Assembly (NCBI RefSeq): GCF_024693525.1
Contig: NZ_JAILKR010000071.1
Coordinates: 1 to 43,403, forward strand
From: Selenomonas sp.
GTDB taxonomy: Bacteria > Bacillota_C > Negativicutes > Selenomonadales > Selenomonadaceae
Reading direction: 5' to 3'
DNA length: 43,403 nt
Part shown: one piece after another, positions 1 through 10,196 of the stretch
Layout: the number at the start of each line of letters is the position of its first letter
Numbering within the stretch: the stretch's first letter is position 1
Notes under the pieces: model-generated
What the model was told of the DNA's origin: nothing
What the model saw: only the letters and a program-made list of their open reading frames with translations
Database searches by the model: none
Made by a program: the position numbers and the translations under genes

Positions 1-255
1 GGGCCGCATCATCCCTTCCCTATTTGGTCTTGCTCCGTGTGGGGTTTACCCAAGCCAGCCAGTCACCTGACTGCTGGTGCGCTCTTACCGCACCTTTCCA
101 CCCTTACCTGACAAGCAGGCGGTCTAAATCTCTATGGCACTATCCCTAAGGTCACCCTCGCTGGACGTTATCCAGCACACTGCCCTATGGAGCCCGGACT
201 TTCCTCATCTGCCTTCAAGAGGCAGCCGCGATTGTCTTGACAACTTATATCAACG
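1..255 (-). ncRNA. rnpB: RNase P RNA, 5' portion (runs off the window)
   Basis: Catalytic RNA of RNase P, which matures tRNA 5' ends. Read on the minus strand it carries the universally conserved blocks in order: GAGGAAAGTCCGGGCTCC near the 5' end, then AGGGTGGAAAGGTGCGG, GTAAGAGCGCACC, TAAACCCCA and GAGCAAGACCAAATAG. The 3' end lies beyond base 1, so the gene is partial. The 5' end is placed about seven bases after the -10 box at 262-267; the exact first base is inferred. Confidence 0.95.
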
Positions 256-261
256 TTGCAC

Positions 262-291
262 ATTATAACACAATTAGCACGTCTTTGTCAA
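262..291 (-). promoter_or_regulatory. rnpB promoter
   Basis: On the minus strand TTGACA (286-291) and TATAAT (262-267), both perfect consensus, are separated by 18 bases. This fits strong constitutive sigma-A transcription of RNase P RNA. Confidence 0.85.
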
Positions 292-310
292 ATCAGGTAC
301 TAATCCTCCC

Positions 311-339
311 TTGATTAACAATTTTAATTGTTTTATAAT
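311..339 (+). promoter_or_regulatory. deoD promoter with inverted repeat in the spacer
   Basis: TTGATT (311-316) and TATAAT (334-339) are 17 bases apart. The spacer is almost filled by an inverted repeat, AACAATT (317-323) and AATTGTT (326-332), which could be an operator. A second TATAAT at 382-387 has no good -35 box. The leader to the deoD start is about 95 bases and T-rich. Confidence 0.6.
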
Positions 340-442
340 TAATTAAGGACATTTGCCCTTTTCTTATTTCTTATTTTTTTTTATAATTGTCCTATAAGTT
401 TTAACTTTTCAGAATTGATTTTTGAGAAAGAAGGAAAACATC

Positions 443-1153
443 ATGGCTACACCTCATATTGGCGCAGAAAAAGGCGATATCGCTGAGCGCATCCTGTTGC
501 CGGGCGATCCGCTGCGTGCAAAATTCATTGCAGAAAACTTCCTCGACAACCCGAAACAGTATACCTCTGTCCGCAATATCCTCGGTTTCACCGGTACTTA
601 CAAGGGTGTTCCTGTTTCCGTTCAGGGAACCGGTATGGGCATTCCGTCCATCTCCATCTACACCCACGAACTCATCCATTCGTTCGGTGTCAAGAAACTA
701 TTCCGCGTCGGAACCTGCGGTGGTATGCACCCGGATGTCAAACTGCGTGACGTACTGATTGCCCAGGGCGCCAGCACGGACTCTTCCATCATCAAAAACA
801 TCTTTGGCGGCTCCATTAATTACGCACCGCTGGCAGATTTCGACCTTCTCTCGAAGGCTGTGGAAAACACGAAGAAGCTGAATCTGCATGCAACGGTCGG
901 CAACATCATCTCCGTAGACCGTTTCTACGACGATGAAATCGACAGCGCAAAACTCCGCAAATACGGCATTTTGGCTGTTGAGATGGAAGCAGCAGCTCTC
1001 TACACGCTGGCTGCTGAAGCCCATGTTCAGGCTCTGGCTCTCTTCACGGTCAGCGACCATCTGCTGACGGGCGAAGCTTGCTCGGCTGAGGAACGTCAGA
1101 CTTCCTTCAATGATATGATTAAAATTGCCCTCGAAACGGCAATTGAAGACTAA
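443..1153 (+). CDS. deoD: Purine-nucleoside phosphorylase, DeoD type
   Basis: Phosphorolysis of purine nucleosides to free base and (deoxy)ribose 1-phosphate in cytosolic salvage. The 236-residue protein has the usual length of hexameric bacterial PNP. Visible family features are His5, the phosphate-binding GDP (21-23), the ribose-site MEMEAAALY segment (E180-M181-E182) and the catalytic Asp205 in [10 protein letters not shown], the residue that lets this family use 6-amino as well as 6-oxo purines. An in-frame start lies 21 bases further upstream, but ATG at 443 follows AAGGAAAA and gives the standard N terminus MATPHIG. It is a single-gene unit with its own promoter and a strong terminator, divergent from rnpB. 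Confidence 0.96.
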   Translation: MATPHIGAEKGDIAERILLPGDPLRAKFIAENFLDNPKQYTSVRNILGFTGTYKGVPVSVQGTGMGIPSISIYTHELIHSFGVKKLFRVGTCGGMHPDVKLRDVLIAQGASTDSSIIKNIFGGSINYAPLADFDLLSKAVENTKKLNLHATVGNIISVDRFYDDEIDSAKLRKYGILAVEMEAAALYTLAAEAHVQALALFTVSDHLLTGEACSAEERQTSFNDMIKIALETAIED

Positions 1154-1176
1154 GCTCTTTCGCTTTCTGCTTCATA

Positions 1177-1219
1177 AAAAAGAACCGCTATTCGCTAATG
1201 CGAATAGCGGTTCTTTTTG
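1177..1219. terminator. Bidirectional terminator between deoD and the M18 aminopeptidase
   Basis: A perfect 15-bp stem (1181-1195 with 1200-1214) has a TAAT loop, with A-rich bases on the left and TTTTT on the right. It can serve both converging genes. Confidence 0.9.
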
Positions 1220-1221
1220 CG

Positions 1222-2607
1222 TCAGGCATTCTGCAAAAAAGCCGTATAGCCCTTGCAGGCTTCGTAGACATCCACCTTGCTGGTAGCCTCCCAAGGCGCG
1301 TGCATACTCATAACACCAACGCCGCTGTCAATAACCTGCATGCCATAAAGGCTCATGATATAGGCAATGGTACCGCCGCCGCCCAAGTCGACTTTGCCCA
1401 GTTCGGCCAGCTGATAATGGACATTATGGTCGTCCATAATGCGGCGAAGTTCTGCCAAATACTCTGCATTAGCATCGTTAGAACCGGACTTGCCGCGTGC
1501 CCCAGTGAACTTATTGAACACCATTCCCTTGCCAAGATAGGAAACATTCTTCTTGTCGTAGGCACTAGCATACAAGGCATCATACGCGCTAGAAACATCC
1601 GAGGAAAGCATTTTGCAATTTGCCAGAGTACGGCGCAAGGCGAGGTCACTGTAAGCCCCACAGGCATTTAGCAGCTCTGCCACTACATTCTCGAAGAAGC
1701 GGGACTGCATTCCCGTGGCACCCACACTGCCGATTTCTTCTTTGTCTACCAACAGACAGCAGGCAGTGCGGCGCATTCTGCCCGTTGCCAACATTGCCAC
1801 CAGCGATGTATAGGCACACACGCGGTCATCCTGCCCATACGCCAGCGTCATGCTGCGGTCAAAGCCAAGTTCCCGGGCCTTGCCAGCCGGAACTAAAGCC
1901 AGTTCCGCTGACCGGAAATCCTCTTCCTCAATATCGTACTTATCTTTGATAAGCTTTAAGACGCCTTCTTTTACCGATTCCTTATCCTCCTTTTTCAGCG
2001 GATAATTGCCGACGAGGATGTCCAAGTCTTCCCCTTCCACAACTTTAGCGGCATTTTTTTTCATCTGCTCCTGGGAAAGATGAATCAAAAGGTCCGTAAC
2101 ACAGAATACCGGGTCTGCCTCATCCTCACCAATACAGATATCGATAACGCGGCCGTCCTTCTTGGCCACCACACCATGAAGGGCCAGGGGCTGGGTAACC
2201 CACTGGTATTTCTTAATACCGCCATAGTAATGGGTATCGAGGTAAGCCAGCCCGCCATCCTCATAAAGGGGGTTCTGCTTCACATCCAAACGGCAGGTAT
2301 CGATATGAGCGCCGAGGATATTCATGCCCTGCTCCAACGGCTCTTCACCAATATTGAACAGCACCAAAGCCTTCTTCATATTGACGGCGTATACCTTGTC
2401 GCCAGCGGAAAGCTTTTCGCCATTTTTTACCACTGCAAAAAGATCCCGATAACCAGCAGCCTCTGCCTGTTTTACCGCCTCGATCACGCTTTCGCGCTCC
2501 GTCTTGCACTTGCTCAAAAATTCGCGATATCCCTGGTTAAGGTTCTCCAGTTCTTGTTTTTCTTTCTTGCTGTACTGACTCCATACGGATTTCTTTTCTT
2601 CTGCCAT
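1222..2607 (-). CDS. M18-family zinc aminopeptidase
   Basis: Cytosolic metallo-aminopeptidase of peptidase family M18 (aspartyl aminopeptidase / aminopeptidase I type), cleaving N-terminal residues from peptides. The 461 residues are of family length. Visible family signatures are GAHIDTCRLD (first zinc site, about residue 99), a DKEEIGS segment in the middle (metal and general-base Glu), GSNDANAEY, and the C-terminal VMSMHAPWE carrying the last His ligand. ATG at 2607 follows AAAGGGAG at good spacing. It is the last gene of the birA-coaX-dusB direction, 42 bases after dusB, and may be co-transcribed. Substrate preference cannot be read from sequence. Confidence 0.9.
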   Translation of the reverse strand: MAEEKKSVWSQYSKKEKQELENLNQGYREFLSKCKTERESVIEAVKQAEAAGYRDLFAVVKNGEKLSAGDKVYAVNMKKALVLFNIGEEPLEQGMNILGAHIDTCRLDVKQNPLYEDGGLAYLDTHYYGGIKKYQWVTQPLALHGVVAKKDGRVIDICIGEDEADPVFCVTDLLIHLSQEQMKKNAAKVVEGEDLDILVGNYPLKKEDKESVKEGVLKLIKDKYDIEEEDFRSAELALVPAGKARELGFDRSMTLAYGQDDRVCAYTSLVAMLATGRMRRTACCLLVDKEEIGSVGATGMQSRFFENVVAELLNACGAYSDLALRRTLANCKMLSSDVSSAYDALYASAYDKKNVSYLGKGMVFNKFTGARGKSGSNDANAEYLAELRRIMDDHNVHYQLAELGKVDLGGGGTIAYIMSLYGMQVIDSGVGVMSMHAPWEATSKVDVYEACKGYTAFLQNA

Positions 2608-2649
2608 ATTATTACTCCCTTTGTTTCACCTAGCTTTGCGAAACTATCG

Positions 2650-3612
2650 TTAAAAGAATTCTTCAAGGATATCCAAAAAATCCTGTCGCGATTCCGCCTT
2701 GTTAAATCGGTCACGCAGCACAGCCCCATGGGTTATGCCCCGAGTATACCAGGTAGCATGCTTGCGCATCTCCCTAGGCCCAACGTAATCGCCTTTATAC
2801 TTCAATAGCAGGTCAAGATGGCGGATAATCACTTCTGCCCGTTCCCTCATGGTCGGCCCCAGCAGCATCTCCCCCGTCTGCCAATAATGGGTAAGCTGTT
2901 TGAATATCCAGGGGTTGCCCTGGGCTGCCCGGCCCACCATCACGCCATCGGCACCGGTAACTTCCAAAATTTTCTTAAGGTCATTGCAACTGCGTACATC
3001 GCCATTAGCAATAACCGGTATGTTAACGCTTTGCTTTACCTTTGCGATAATCTCCCAATCCGCATTATCCCGATAAAACTGCTCCCGAGTACGGCCATGG
3101 ACAGCAATCGCATCAACCCCGGCCTCTTCAGCCAGCTTGGCCATTTCTAGGACATTGACATGCTCTTCGTCCCAGCCTTTGCGCATTTTGACGGTAAAAG
3201 GCATCTTAACTGCCTTGCGAATGGCGGACAGAATCGCAAAGGCCTTCTGAGGCTCGCGCATCAGTGCCGAACCCTCGCCATTTTTTACAATCTTGGGGGC
3301 AGGACACCCCATATTAAAATCGAGAATGTCCGCCGTCCCCAAATTCTCAACGTATTTAGCTGCCTCAGCCGCCATCTCCGGCGTATTGGCAAAAATCTGC
3401 ATGGCAATCGGACGCTCCGCCAACTCAGTCTTTAACATATCCAGCGTGCGTTCATTGCGGAAGTGAATTCCCTGGCTGCTGACCATCTCCGCGTAGCAAA
3501 GGGGACACCCCATATCATGAGCGATGATGCGATAAGCGGTATCCGTCACCCCTGCCATGGGAGCCAGAAATACCGGCACTTCAAAATGGAAGGATCCGAT
3601 ATTCATGCTCAT
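2650..3612 (-). CDS. dusB: tRNA-dihydrouridine synthase, DusB type
   Basis: FMN-dependent reduction of specific uridines in the tRNA D-loop, using NADPH. The 320-residue TIM-barrel protein shows the N-terminal FMN segment LAPMAGVTD, the active-site NMGCP motif with Cys103 as proton donor, VKMRKGWDE, the conserved HGRTREQ, and NGDV and DGVMVGRAAQGNPW at the C-terminal side of the barrel. The start overlaps the coaX stop in an ATGA arrangement (coaX stop at 3609-3611), so the two genes are translationally coupled. B. subtilis also has a dus gene close to this chromosomal block. Confidence 0.95.
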   Translation of the reverse strand: MSMNIGSFHFEVPVFLAPMAGVTDTAYRIIAHDMGCPLCYAEMVSSQGIHFRNERTLDMLKTELAERPIAMQIFANTPEMAAEAAKYVENLGTADILDFNMGCPAPKIVKNGEGSALMREPQKAFAILSAIRKAVKMPFTVKMRKGWDEEHVNVLEMAKLAEEAGVDAIAVHGRTREQFYRDNADWEIIAKVKQSVNIPVIANGDVRSCNDLKKILEVTGADGVMVGRAAQGNPWIFKQLTHYWQTGEMLLGPTMRERAEVIIRHLDLLLKYKGDYVGPREMRKHATWYTRGITHGAVLRDRFNKAESRQDFLDILEEFF

Positions 3613-4424
3613 ACCTCTGTCTCCTTCTGCAAATGGTCAGCACTGCGGCCCTCACGGCGATCCGCATTGCGCTCGTAAAGCGCCTGCAGACCTGTAAGTG
3701 TGAGAAAATGGTCCACTTTATCAATGGTAGACGATTCTTTGGCAATCATGCGGGATAGACCGCCCGTGGCGATTACCTTCATTTCCTTGCCATACTCCCC
3801 CTTGATACGGCGCACAATCTCATCAATTTGGCCGACATAGCCAAAGATGATGCCCGCCTGCATTCCCTGAATGGTATTGCGGCAAATAATCTGCTTGGGT
3901 GGTACCAATTCAATGCGTGGCAGCTGTGCTGCCCGTTGGAACAAGGCATCCGCACTGGTTCCAATGCCCGGCGCAATTACGCCGCCGAGGAAATCGCCTT
4001 CATCGCCAACGACATCGAAGGTAGTGGCTGTGCCGATATCGATGACAATTAACGGGCCGCCATATTGTTCATAGGCGCCGACTACATTGACAATTCGGTC
4101 GGCACCTATTGCCCGAGGGTTTTCATAATGCAGCTTGATTCCCGTCTTGATCCCCGGGCCCACCACCAGCGGGCGGATATGGAAATAGCGCTCACACATT
4201 TTCACCATGGGAACCACCAATGGCGGAACAACGGACGAAATAATGATTGCATGGATATCCGTCATGCGGATTCCCTGATAATTAAACAAGTCGTTCATGA
4301 GCATGCCATACTCGTCGCCTGTCTTCTGGCGGTCTGTCGAAATCCGCCAATGTTTGACCAGCTTCTTGCCTTCATAGGTTCCCATGACAATATTGCTGTT
4401 GCCAATATCAAAAACTAATAACAA
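3609..4424 (-). CDS. coaX: Type III pantothenate kinase
   Basis: First step of coenzyme A synthesis, phosphorylating pantothenate with ATP. CoaX enzymes need a monovalent cation and resist CoA feedback. The 271-residue protein has the N-terminal phosphate loop DIGNSN, GADRIVN (pantothenate site) and DIGTATTFD of the ASKHA fold. The open frame extends upstream to 4556, but the family N terminus (LVFDIGNSN) and a GGAGGAGG box 7-8 bases before the codon at 4422-4424 indicate a TTG start. About 46 bases separate it from birA upstream. The birA-coaX pairing is common in Firmicutes. The last 20 residues are charged and not conserved in my reading. Confidence 0.94.
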   Translation of the reverse strand: MLLVFDIGNSNIVMGTYEGKKLVKHWRISTDRQKTGDEYGMLMNDLFNYQGIRMTDIHAIIISSVVPPLVVPMVKMCERYFHIRPLVVGPGIKTGIKLHYENPRAIGADRIVNVVGAYEQYGGPLIVIDIGTATTFDVVGDEGDFLGGVIAPGIGTSADALFQRAAQLPRIELVPPKQIICRNTIQGMQAGIIFGYVGQIDEIVRRIKGEYGKEMKVIATGGLSRMIAKESSTIDKVDHFLTLTGLQALYERNADRREGRSADHLQKETEV

Positions 4425-4470
4425 AAGGGTTCCTCCTCCAATCATGCAGACCTGTCTGCATGGTCTTCTC

Positions 4471-5451
4471 CTACTTACGGGGTCGAATGGATACATCGCC
4501 TGCCAGCACCCGGTGACGGCCATCTGCCGCATCCACCAGCAGCGCTCCATCTTCATCGATGTCTACCGCAGTCCCCACATATTCTTCGCCATCACGAACA
4601 CCGATTACGCGAACTTCCTGCCCCAGGGTAATCGAATACTTCCGCCAGGCCTCCATAACCGGCTCAAAGCCCTTGGCCAGTACCTCATCATACAATTTAT
4701 CCATGGATTCCAATAATACTTGGAAAAACTTCACGCGGGGAATTTTCTCCCCGTGGTTGGCCACCTGCAGCGAGGTTGCAATATCCCGAATATCTTCCGG
4801 GAAATCCTTCGGCAGGATATTCACGTTAATGCCGATTCCAATGACAACGTAATTGATGCGGTCCATTTCTGCATTCATTTCCGTCAAGATTCCCACCATT
4901 TTCCTGTTTGCAAACAGAATGTCATTGGGCCATTTTATGCCAGCCTCCAGGCCGAAATTCTCCATTGCCATGGCCACCGCTACTGCCGCCATCAGCGTGC
5001 ACTTAGGCGCTTCCTGGGGCATAAAGGGTGGGCGCAGGATTACGGAAAACCAAATTCCCTTGCCTGCCGGCGAAAAGAATTTGCGCTCCAATCGGCCTTT
5101 GCCGCCAGTCTGCTGCTCCGTTACCACAATCGTGCCGTCCAAAGCGCCATCTGCTGCCAAATGTTTCGCCCAGGTATTGGTGGAATCCAGTATTTCCTTA
5201 AAATAAATATCGCGTCCGATACAGCGGGTTTTGAGCCCATGCCGAATTTCATTGGGCAAGAGCCTATCCGGTGCCTCCCGCAGGGAATACCCGCTCCGGG
5301 AATGACTGACAATTTCATATCCTTCCTCACGCAGCTCTCGGATATGCTTCCATATTGCCGTCCGGGATACACCGAGACGGTTTGCCATCTCTTCTCCGGA
5401 AATATACTGTTCGCCAGCACGGCGCAAAATATCAAGAATCTCAGTCCGCAA
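4471..5451 (-). CDS. birA: Bifunctional biotin-protein ligase / biotin operon repressor
   Basis: Activates biotin to biotinyl-AMP and transfers it to biotin carboxylases; the adenylate-bound form represses biotin genes. The N-terminal winged helix (about 1-60, with VSRTAIWKHI as recognition helix) shows it is the DNA-binding class. The ligase domain has STNTWA, GGKGRLER (adenylate loop), KWPND and GIGINVN, followed by the small C-terminal SH3-like domain. A GTG nine codons upstream (5478) is in frame, but AAAGGAGGG lies six bases before the TTG at 5449-5451, so I choose that start, giving 326 residues. No biotin operator was recognised near it. Confidence 0.93.
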   Translation of the reverse strand: MRTEILDILRRAGEQYISGEEMANRLGVSRTAIWKHIRELREEGYEIVSHSRSGYSLREAPDRLLPNEIRHGLKTRCIGRDIYFKEILDSTNTWAKHLAADGALDGTIVVTEQQTGGKGRLERKFFSPAGKGIWFSVILRPPFMPQEAPKCTLMAAVAVAMAMENFGLEAGIKWPNDILFANRKMVGILTEMNAEMDRINYVVIGIGINVNILPKDFPEDIRDIATSLQVANHGEKIPRVKFFQVLLESMDKLYDEVLAKGFEPVMEAWRKYSITLGQEVRVIGVRDGEEYVGTAVDIDEDGALLVDAADGRHRVLAGDVSIRPRK

Positions 5452-5486
5452 TGGAAACCCTCCTTTGCTCCATTTCACACCTGTTC

Positions 5487-5492
5487 ATTATA
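5487..5492 (-). promoter_or_regulatory. Probable -10 box of the birA-coaX-dusB unit
   Basis: TATAAT on the minus strand, about 36 bases before the birA start. The matching -35 position falls in the T-run of the ftsH terminator and is poor (TTTTTT), so the assignment is tentative. Confidence 0.45.
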
Positions 5493-5509
5493 CAACGAAA
5501 ATAACCATT

Positions 5510-5541
5510 AAAAAAGACCTTCTGTTACAGAAGGTCTTTTC
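5510..5541 (-). terminator. ftsH terminator
   Basis: A perfect 13-bp stem (5512-5524 with 5528-5540) has a TTA loop; the stem itself ends in T4 followed by more T on the minus strand. It lies 11 bases after the ftsH stop. Confidence 0.9.
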
Positions 5542-5551
5542 CCGTTTCACC

Positions 5552-7588
5552 TTAACGGTCATAATGAGTGACATTGAATTTGGGTTCCGCTTTGTCTTCT
5601 TTGTCAGCCTCGTTTTTTTCCTCGGCCTCCGGCTCTTTATCAGCCTCGTCCCCCTTATCAGCAACATCCGCAGTCTTCTGCTGCTCACCCTCCTCAACAG
5701 GAGCTGGGTCAAAGAAAGACCAATCATCTTTCTTCGTTTCAAAGTTCAGCGGTTCCGTTGCCTTTTTCTCTTCGTCATCAGACAGCTTACCAGTCGTCAG
5801 AAGCTCTTCCAGCTGTTTAGCAGTCAGGGTTTCACGCTCGATAAGTGCCTGTGCGATGAGCTCCAGCTTGTCACGGTTTTCCGTAATGAGTACCCGGCAA
5901 GCCTCATAGGCTTCTTCCAGATATTTGCGAACTTCTTTATCAATCTCACTGGCAACCTCTTCTGAGTAATTGCGTTCATGATTGATATCTCTGCCCAGGA
6001 ATACCTGATGGTTCTGGCTTTCGCCATAAGCCACCGGACCGAGGACATCGCTCATGCCGTACTGCATGACCATGCCGCGAACCATACGGGTTGCCTGCTG
6101 GATATCCTGGGAAGCTCCCGTACTGATTTCCTTCAGCACAATTTCTTCCGCTACGCGGCCACCCATAGCCACCTTGAGGCGGTCCAGCAGTTCGGACTTG
6201 GTTGCATAGTTGCGGTCTTCCTTCGGAAGCATCAGCGTATAACCGCCGGCACGACCACGCGGAATGATGGTAACCTTGTGGACGGGGTCTGCATGTTTGA
6301 GCAGCATGCCCACGAGGGTATGACCACCTTCATGATAAGCCGTCAAGCGTTTCTCTTCATCGTTCATGATATGAGACTTGCGTTCCGGGCCTGCCATTAC
6401 GCGCTCGATAGCCTCTTCAAGTTCCTGCATGAAAATCTTTTTCTTGTCCCGGCGAGCAGCCAGCAGGGCTGCTTCATTGACCAAATTGCTGAGGTCTGCA
6501 CCGGTAAAGCCCGGCGTACGGCGGGCGAGAATATCCAGGTCTGCATCCTCATCCACCGGTTTGCCTTTGGTATGGACCTTGAGAATCGCCAGGCGCCCGC
6601 GTACATCCGGTTTGTCGACCACAATCTGACGGTCGAAACGGCCTGGACGCAAGAGCGCCGGGTCTAGAATATCCGGACGGTTCGTTGCCGCAATGATGAT
6701 GATGCCTTCGTTAGCAGCAAAACCATCCATCTCAACCAGCAACTGATTCAGGGTCTGCTCGCGCTCATCGTGACCGCCGCCTACACCAGCACCACGCTGG
6801 CGGCCCACGGCATCAATCTCATCGATGAACACAATGCAGGGTGCATTTTTCTTGGCCTGATCGAAAAGATCGCGGACACGGGAAGCACCGACACCGACAA
6901 ACATCTCCACGAAATCCGAACCGGAAATCGAGAAGAAAGGAACGCCAGCCTCACCAGCTACTGCCCGTGCCAGCAAGGTCTTACCAGTACCCGGAGGGCC
7001 AAAGAGCAGGACGCCTTTAGGAATGCGAGCCCCAAGGTCATTATACTTCTTCGGATGTTTGAGGAATTCAACGACTTCCTCGAGTTCCTGTTTGGCCTCA
7101 TCAGCACCGGCAACATCTTTAAAGTTTACCTTGATTTTGTCCGCACCACTCATGCGGGCACGGCTCTTGCCAAAAGACATGACACGGCCGCCGCCCCCCT
7201 GGGTCTGCTGCATGATAAAGAACCATACACCCACCAACAGAAGAATCGGCAGAACCGACGAGAACATGGTGGACCACCATGGCGGCTCAGGCGGATTCTC
7301 AGCGGCAATCTCAACATTCTTGCTGCTGAGCTTCTGATAGAGCTGTGGGTCGTTGTTCGGGGCATCCGGTGTGATGGTCGTGAATTCCGTACCATCGGAA
7401 AGTTTTCCGCGGATCGTATTCTGAATAATTACGACCTTTGATACTTCACCGTTATCCACCTGTTGCAGGAACTGCGTGTACTCGATTTCCTGCTTGGCTG
7501 TGTTCTTTGTTGAAAAATAGTCGATGATGGAAATTGCGACCAGGATAATCAACAGGTAGAACCCTACATTTCGTAGAAACTTATTCAA
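5552..7588 (-). CDS. ftsH: ATP-dependent zinc metalloprotease FtsH
   Basis: Membrane-anchored AAA+ protease that degrades misfolded membrane proteins and regulators. The 678-residue protein has a first membrane helix (about 7-26), a short extracytoplasmic domain, a second helix (about 108-127), Walker A GPPGTGKT (197-204), Walker B with D256-E257, the second region of homology with R315/R318, and the zinc site HEGGH (419-423). The motif has Gly where many homologues have Ala (HEAGH); His and Glu are intact. From about 610 the tail is a low-complexity run rich in Glu, Lys and Asp. It follows hpt as in Bacillus and ends at a strong terminator. Confidence 0.98.
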   Translation of the reverse strand: MNKFLRNVGFYLLIILVAISIIDYFSTKNTAKQEIEYTQFLQQVDNGEVSKVVIIQNTIRGKLSDGTEFTTITPDAPNNDPQLYQKLSSKNVEIAAENPPEPPWWSTMFSSVLPILLLVGVWFFIMQQTQGGGGRVMSFGKSRARMSGADKIKVNFKDVAGADEAKQELEEVVEFLKHPKKYNDLGARIPKGVLLFGPPGTGKTLLARAVAGEAGVPFFSISGSDFVEMFVGVGASRVRDLFDQAKKNAPCIVFIDEIDAVGRQRGAGVGGGHDEREQTLNQLLVEMDGFAANEGIIIIAATNRPDILDPALLRPGRFDRQIVVDKPDVRGRLAILKVHTKGKPVDEDADLDILARRTPGFTGADLSNLVNEAALLAARRDKKKIFMQELEEAIERVMAGPERKSHIMNDEEKRLTAYHEGGHTLVGMLLKHADPVHKVTIIPRGRAGGYTLMLPKEDRNYATKSELLDRLKVAMGGRVAEEIVLKEISTGASQDIQQATRMVRGMVMQYGMSDVLGPVAYGESQNHQVFLGRDINHERNYSEEVASEIDKEVRKYLEEAYEACRVLITENRDKLELIAQALIERETLTAKQLEELLTTGKLSDDEEKKATEPLNFETKKDDWSFFDPAPVEEGEQQKTADVADKGDEADKEPEAEEKNEADKEDKAEPKFNVTHYDR

Positions 7589-7651
7589 TCCATTGCCCTC
7601 CCTTTCCGGGAGCTTTTAAAAGGCTCCTGCGGATTTATTTGTTTGGCATAC

Positions 7652-8197
7652 TCAGGCGTAAATCTCCGGCTTCAAAACACCGATGTACGGCAGGTTGCGA
7701 TATACTTCCGCGTAATCTAAGCCGTAGCCAACCAGAAATTCATCTGGTACTTCAAAGCCGCAGTAGTCAATATTGACATCCACCACACGGCGGGACGGCT
7801 TCGAAAGCAGCGAACAAAGCTTGACACTTTTCGGTTTGCGCTCTTTGAAATACTTCATGAGGTAATTCATGGTCGTACCCGAGTCTATTATATCTTCAAT
7901 AATGATGAGGTGTTTTCCTTCTACATCATAGTCAAGATCTTTTAAAATTTTAACTGTGCCGCTGGTCGACGTTCCATTTCCATAGCTCGAAGCGATCATG
8001 AAGTCAAAGTGAACCGGCAAATCAATCTGACGAACAAGGTCCGTATAGAACATAACGGCACCCTTAAGAATGCCTACGCAGAAAATCTCCTCTTCGACAT
8101 CCTTGTAGTCTTCTGTAATCTGGCGGCCGAGCTCCGCAATCTTAGCCTGGAGCGTCTCCTCCGAATATACTACCTTCTCGATATCGTCGTTCATCAT
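7652..8197 (-). CDS. hpt: Hypoxanthine phosphoribosyltransferase
   Basis: Converts hypoxanthine (and usually guanine) plus PRPP to IMP or GMP. The 181-residue protein has the PRPP-binding motif [13 protein letters not shown] (about 97-109), the flexible-loop segment [11 protein letters not shown] and the C-terminal [13 protein letters not shown] of bacterial HPRT. Start ATG at 8197 overlaps the tilS stop (ATGA), so hpt is translationally coupled to tilS. The tilS-hpt-ftsH order is the conserved Bacillus one. Confidence 0.96.
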   Translation of the reverse strand: MMNDDIEKVVYSEETLQAKIAELGRQITEDYKDVEEEIFCVGILKGAVMFYTDLVRQIDLPVHFDFMIASSYGNGTSTSGTVKILKDLDYDVEGKHLIIIEDIIDSGTTMNYLMKYFKERKPKSVKLCSLLSKPSRRVVDVNIDYCGFEVPDEFLVGYGLDYAEVYRNLPYIGVLKPEIYA

Positions 8198-9594
8198 GAT
8201 AAATGTTCCTCTCTTCTTTGAATCTTGAGATATAAGAATTTCTTCTTAGTTGTTGTATCTTTATCCACCGGACACAAGGTACTGCGCCGATGGCCCACAA
8301 CCCATAATATTTCGTGACCGGCAGCAATTAGCGGCAACCGATCGCGCTCCTCCTGGGGAATCTTGTCGTCAATCAACAGCCGCTTTAGCTTCTTGCGGCC
8401 TCCTGCCAGTTGGATTACATCGCCGGCTTCCCGCTGGCGGATGACTAGTGGTTCTGTCAGCCTCTCTGGGCTGAAGTAATACTCAAAGGGCCCGGTGGAG
8501 ACAGGTAGTGTCGCTAACCAACTGGCCTCACAGGTATAACGTCCCCAGACCGTGCTGCCGGGAATTTGCAGCAGCACCGCTGGCAGCTTTTCAGCCGGAG
8601 CATTGGAGGCTTGGGGCTGGCCACAAAGCCGCCCGTAGGCAACGCGAACCAGCCATCCCCCCGGCAGTTCCAAACGGCTTCCCGTTCTATTTTCCAGACA
8701 AAGCCGGCGCACATCTTCAGCCTGCACAAACCCCAAATCAGAACCACTGCCCGTAAGGCAATGCCAAAACTTGCGGACGACGCCGCGCTGCAAAGCCAAA
8801 GGCAGTTGGGCCAGGTGCTCCACCACCAGCGTAACACCATCCTGCTCCTCAACCAGAGGGCTTTTCCAAAGGTCATCTACCTGAGCCCGGATATAATCAC
8901 TTTCAGCAGCGGCGACTTCTGCCAGCTGGCACAAGGCCTTCGAAAGTTCTGGATTATATTCCCGTTGCAAGGCGGGAATCGTGCGCAGCCGCAACAAATT
9001 CCGTGTGCAATCCAGCTGCTTATTGGTGCTGTCCTCCCGCGGCGTCAAATGCATCTTGGCACACCACTGACGGATTTCCTGCTTTGTCACCCCCAAAAGC
9101 GGGCGCAAAATATGTCCATCCACGCCACTTTTCGGACGCATAGCAGACAGCCCTGCGGGGCCAGTGCCCCGAAACACACGCATGAGCACCGTTTCTGCCT
9201 GGTCATCAGCGTGATGGGCCACCGCTAGGAAATCCAGCGATAGTTCCTGCCGGATATTTTCCAGGAAGGCATACCGAAGCTTACGGGCAGCCGTCTCCAA
9301 CGACAGCCCGTAAGCTTCCGCATAGGCTGGCACATCGCCACTCCCCAAACGAAAGGGAATACCGAGCTTTTGGCAAAAGGACTGCACAAAGGCCGCATCC
9401 TCTTGGGATTCCTCGCCGCGGATGCCATGCTCATAATGAGCCGCCACCACCCGCAGCTGATACCGTTCGCGAAGCTGCCATAAAAGCATCAACAAGGCCA
9501 AGGAATCCGCGCCGCCTGAACAGGCCACGAGGATTCCCGCACCTTGTGGCAACAGGCCATGCTGCTGGCAGAACTTTTCCACCTTTTCCATCAT
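8194..9594 (-). CDS. tilS: tRNA(Ile)-lysidine synthase
   Basis: Attaches lysine to C34 of the CAU-anticodon tRNA(Ile) so that it reads AUA and is charged with isoleucine; essential in most bacteria. The 466 residues include the N-terminal ATP-pyrophosphatase P-loop SGGADS (26-31), [31 protein letters not shown], then the TilS substrate-binding and C-terminal domains ([22 protein letters not shown]). Two ATG codons in tandem open the frame (9594 and 9591). No strong ribosome binding site is seen. Confidence 0.96.
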   Translation of the reverse strand: MMEKVEKFCQQHGLLPQGAGILVACSGGADSLALLMLLWQLRERYQLRVVAAHYEHGIRGEESQEDAAFVQSFCQKLGIPFRLGSGDVPAYAEAYGLSLETAARKLRYAFLENIRQELSLDFLAVAHHADDQAETVLMRVFRGTGPAGLSAMRPKSGVDGHILRPLLGVTKQEIRQWCAKMHLTPREDSTNKQLDCTRNLLRLRTIPALQREYNPELSKALCQLAEVAAAESDYIRAQVDDLWKSPLVEEQDGVTLVVEHLAQLPLALQRGVVRKFWHCLTGSGSDLGFVQAEDVRRLCLENRTGSRLELPGGWLVRVAYGRLCGQPQASNAPAEKLPAVLLQIPGSTVWGRYTCEASWLATLPVSTGPFEYYFSPERLTEPLVIRQREAGDVIQLAGGRKKLKRLLIDDKIPQEERDRLPLIAAGHEILWVVGHRRSTLCPVDKDTTTKKKFLYLKIQRREEHLS

Positions 9595-9627
9595 AACCCG
9601 ATCACCAAGCTTTCTACAACAAAACGA

Positions 9628-9657
9628 ACAAAAGCACCCTTATGCAGAGTGCTTTGA
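9628..9657 (-). terminator. Terminator after the S1-domain gene
   Basis: On the minus strand a 10-bp stem (9646-9655 with 9631-9640, one G-T pair) with a five-base GCATA loop is followed by TTGTTCGTTTTG. It separates the S1 gene from tilS, although the T-run is interrupted. Confidence 0.65.
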
Positions 9658-9681
9658 AATCACCAATGTACTGTCGTACGA

Positions 9682-10155
9682 TTAGTCCGAACGACGGGAA
9701 CCACGTCCTCCGCGTTTTGAGTCCGTCTTGCGGCGCAAGTCCGTCAGACGCTCGTCACTATCCTTGAGAAAGCGGGAAAGCTTATCCTCAAAGGATGCAT
9801 TGGAATTGTTAAACCGATTCGGTTTACGAAAATCACGTGGCGCCCGCGAACGCATTGGACGGGCGGAAGAATCACTCGCAGCAGCAGCATGTGGTTTTAC
9901 TACATGTTCCTCCGGCTTCTTCTCCTGGAGCTGTTTGATGGAAAGCGCAATCTTGCCCTTTTCATCAATCGTCAATACCTTGACTTTTACTTTATCTTTT
10001 TCTGTGAGGAAGTCATGGACATCTTTTACATAAACATCTGCGACTTCTGAAATGTGGACAAGACCATTCTTGCCTTCCGGCAATTCTATGAATGCGCCAA
10101 AGTTTGTGATGCCGGTTACGACACCCTCGACCACACTGCCAACTTCAATGGACAA
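9682..10155 (-). CDS. S1 RNA-binding domain protein (YabR / general stress protein 13-like)
   Basis: A 157-residue protein with one S1 OB-fold domain at residues 1-75 (GSVVEGVVTGITNFGAFIEL, GLVHISEV and KVKVLTID are textbook S1). The tail from about 80 is basic, Arg/Ser-rich and probably disordered, ending RGGRGSRR. Such proteins bind RNA or ribosomes; the precise target is not known. It lies between divIC and tilS exactly as yabR does in B. subtilis. The start is TTG at 10153-10155, ten bases after AGGAGG. No other in-frame start lies upstream. Confidence 0.88.
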   Translation of the reverse strand: MSIEVGSVVEGVVTGITNFGAFIELPEGKNGLVHISEVADVYVKDVHDFLTEKDKVKVKVLTIDEKGKIALSIKQLQEKKPEEHVVKPHAAAASDSSARPMRSRAPRDFRKPNRFNNSNASFEDKLSRFLKDSDERLTDLRRKTDSKRGGRGSRRSD

Positions 10156-10196
10156 ATTAATTCTTCCTCCTTAATGTAGTAAAGAATACACGAATT

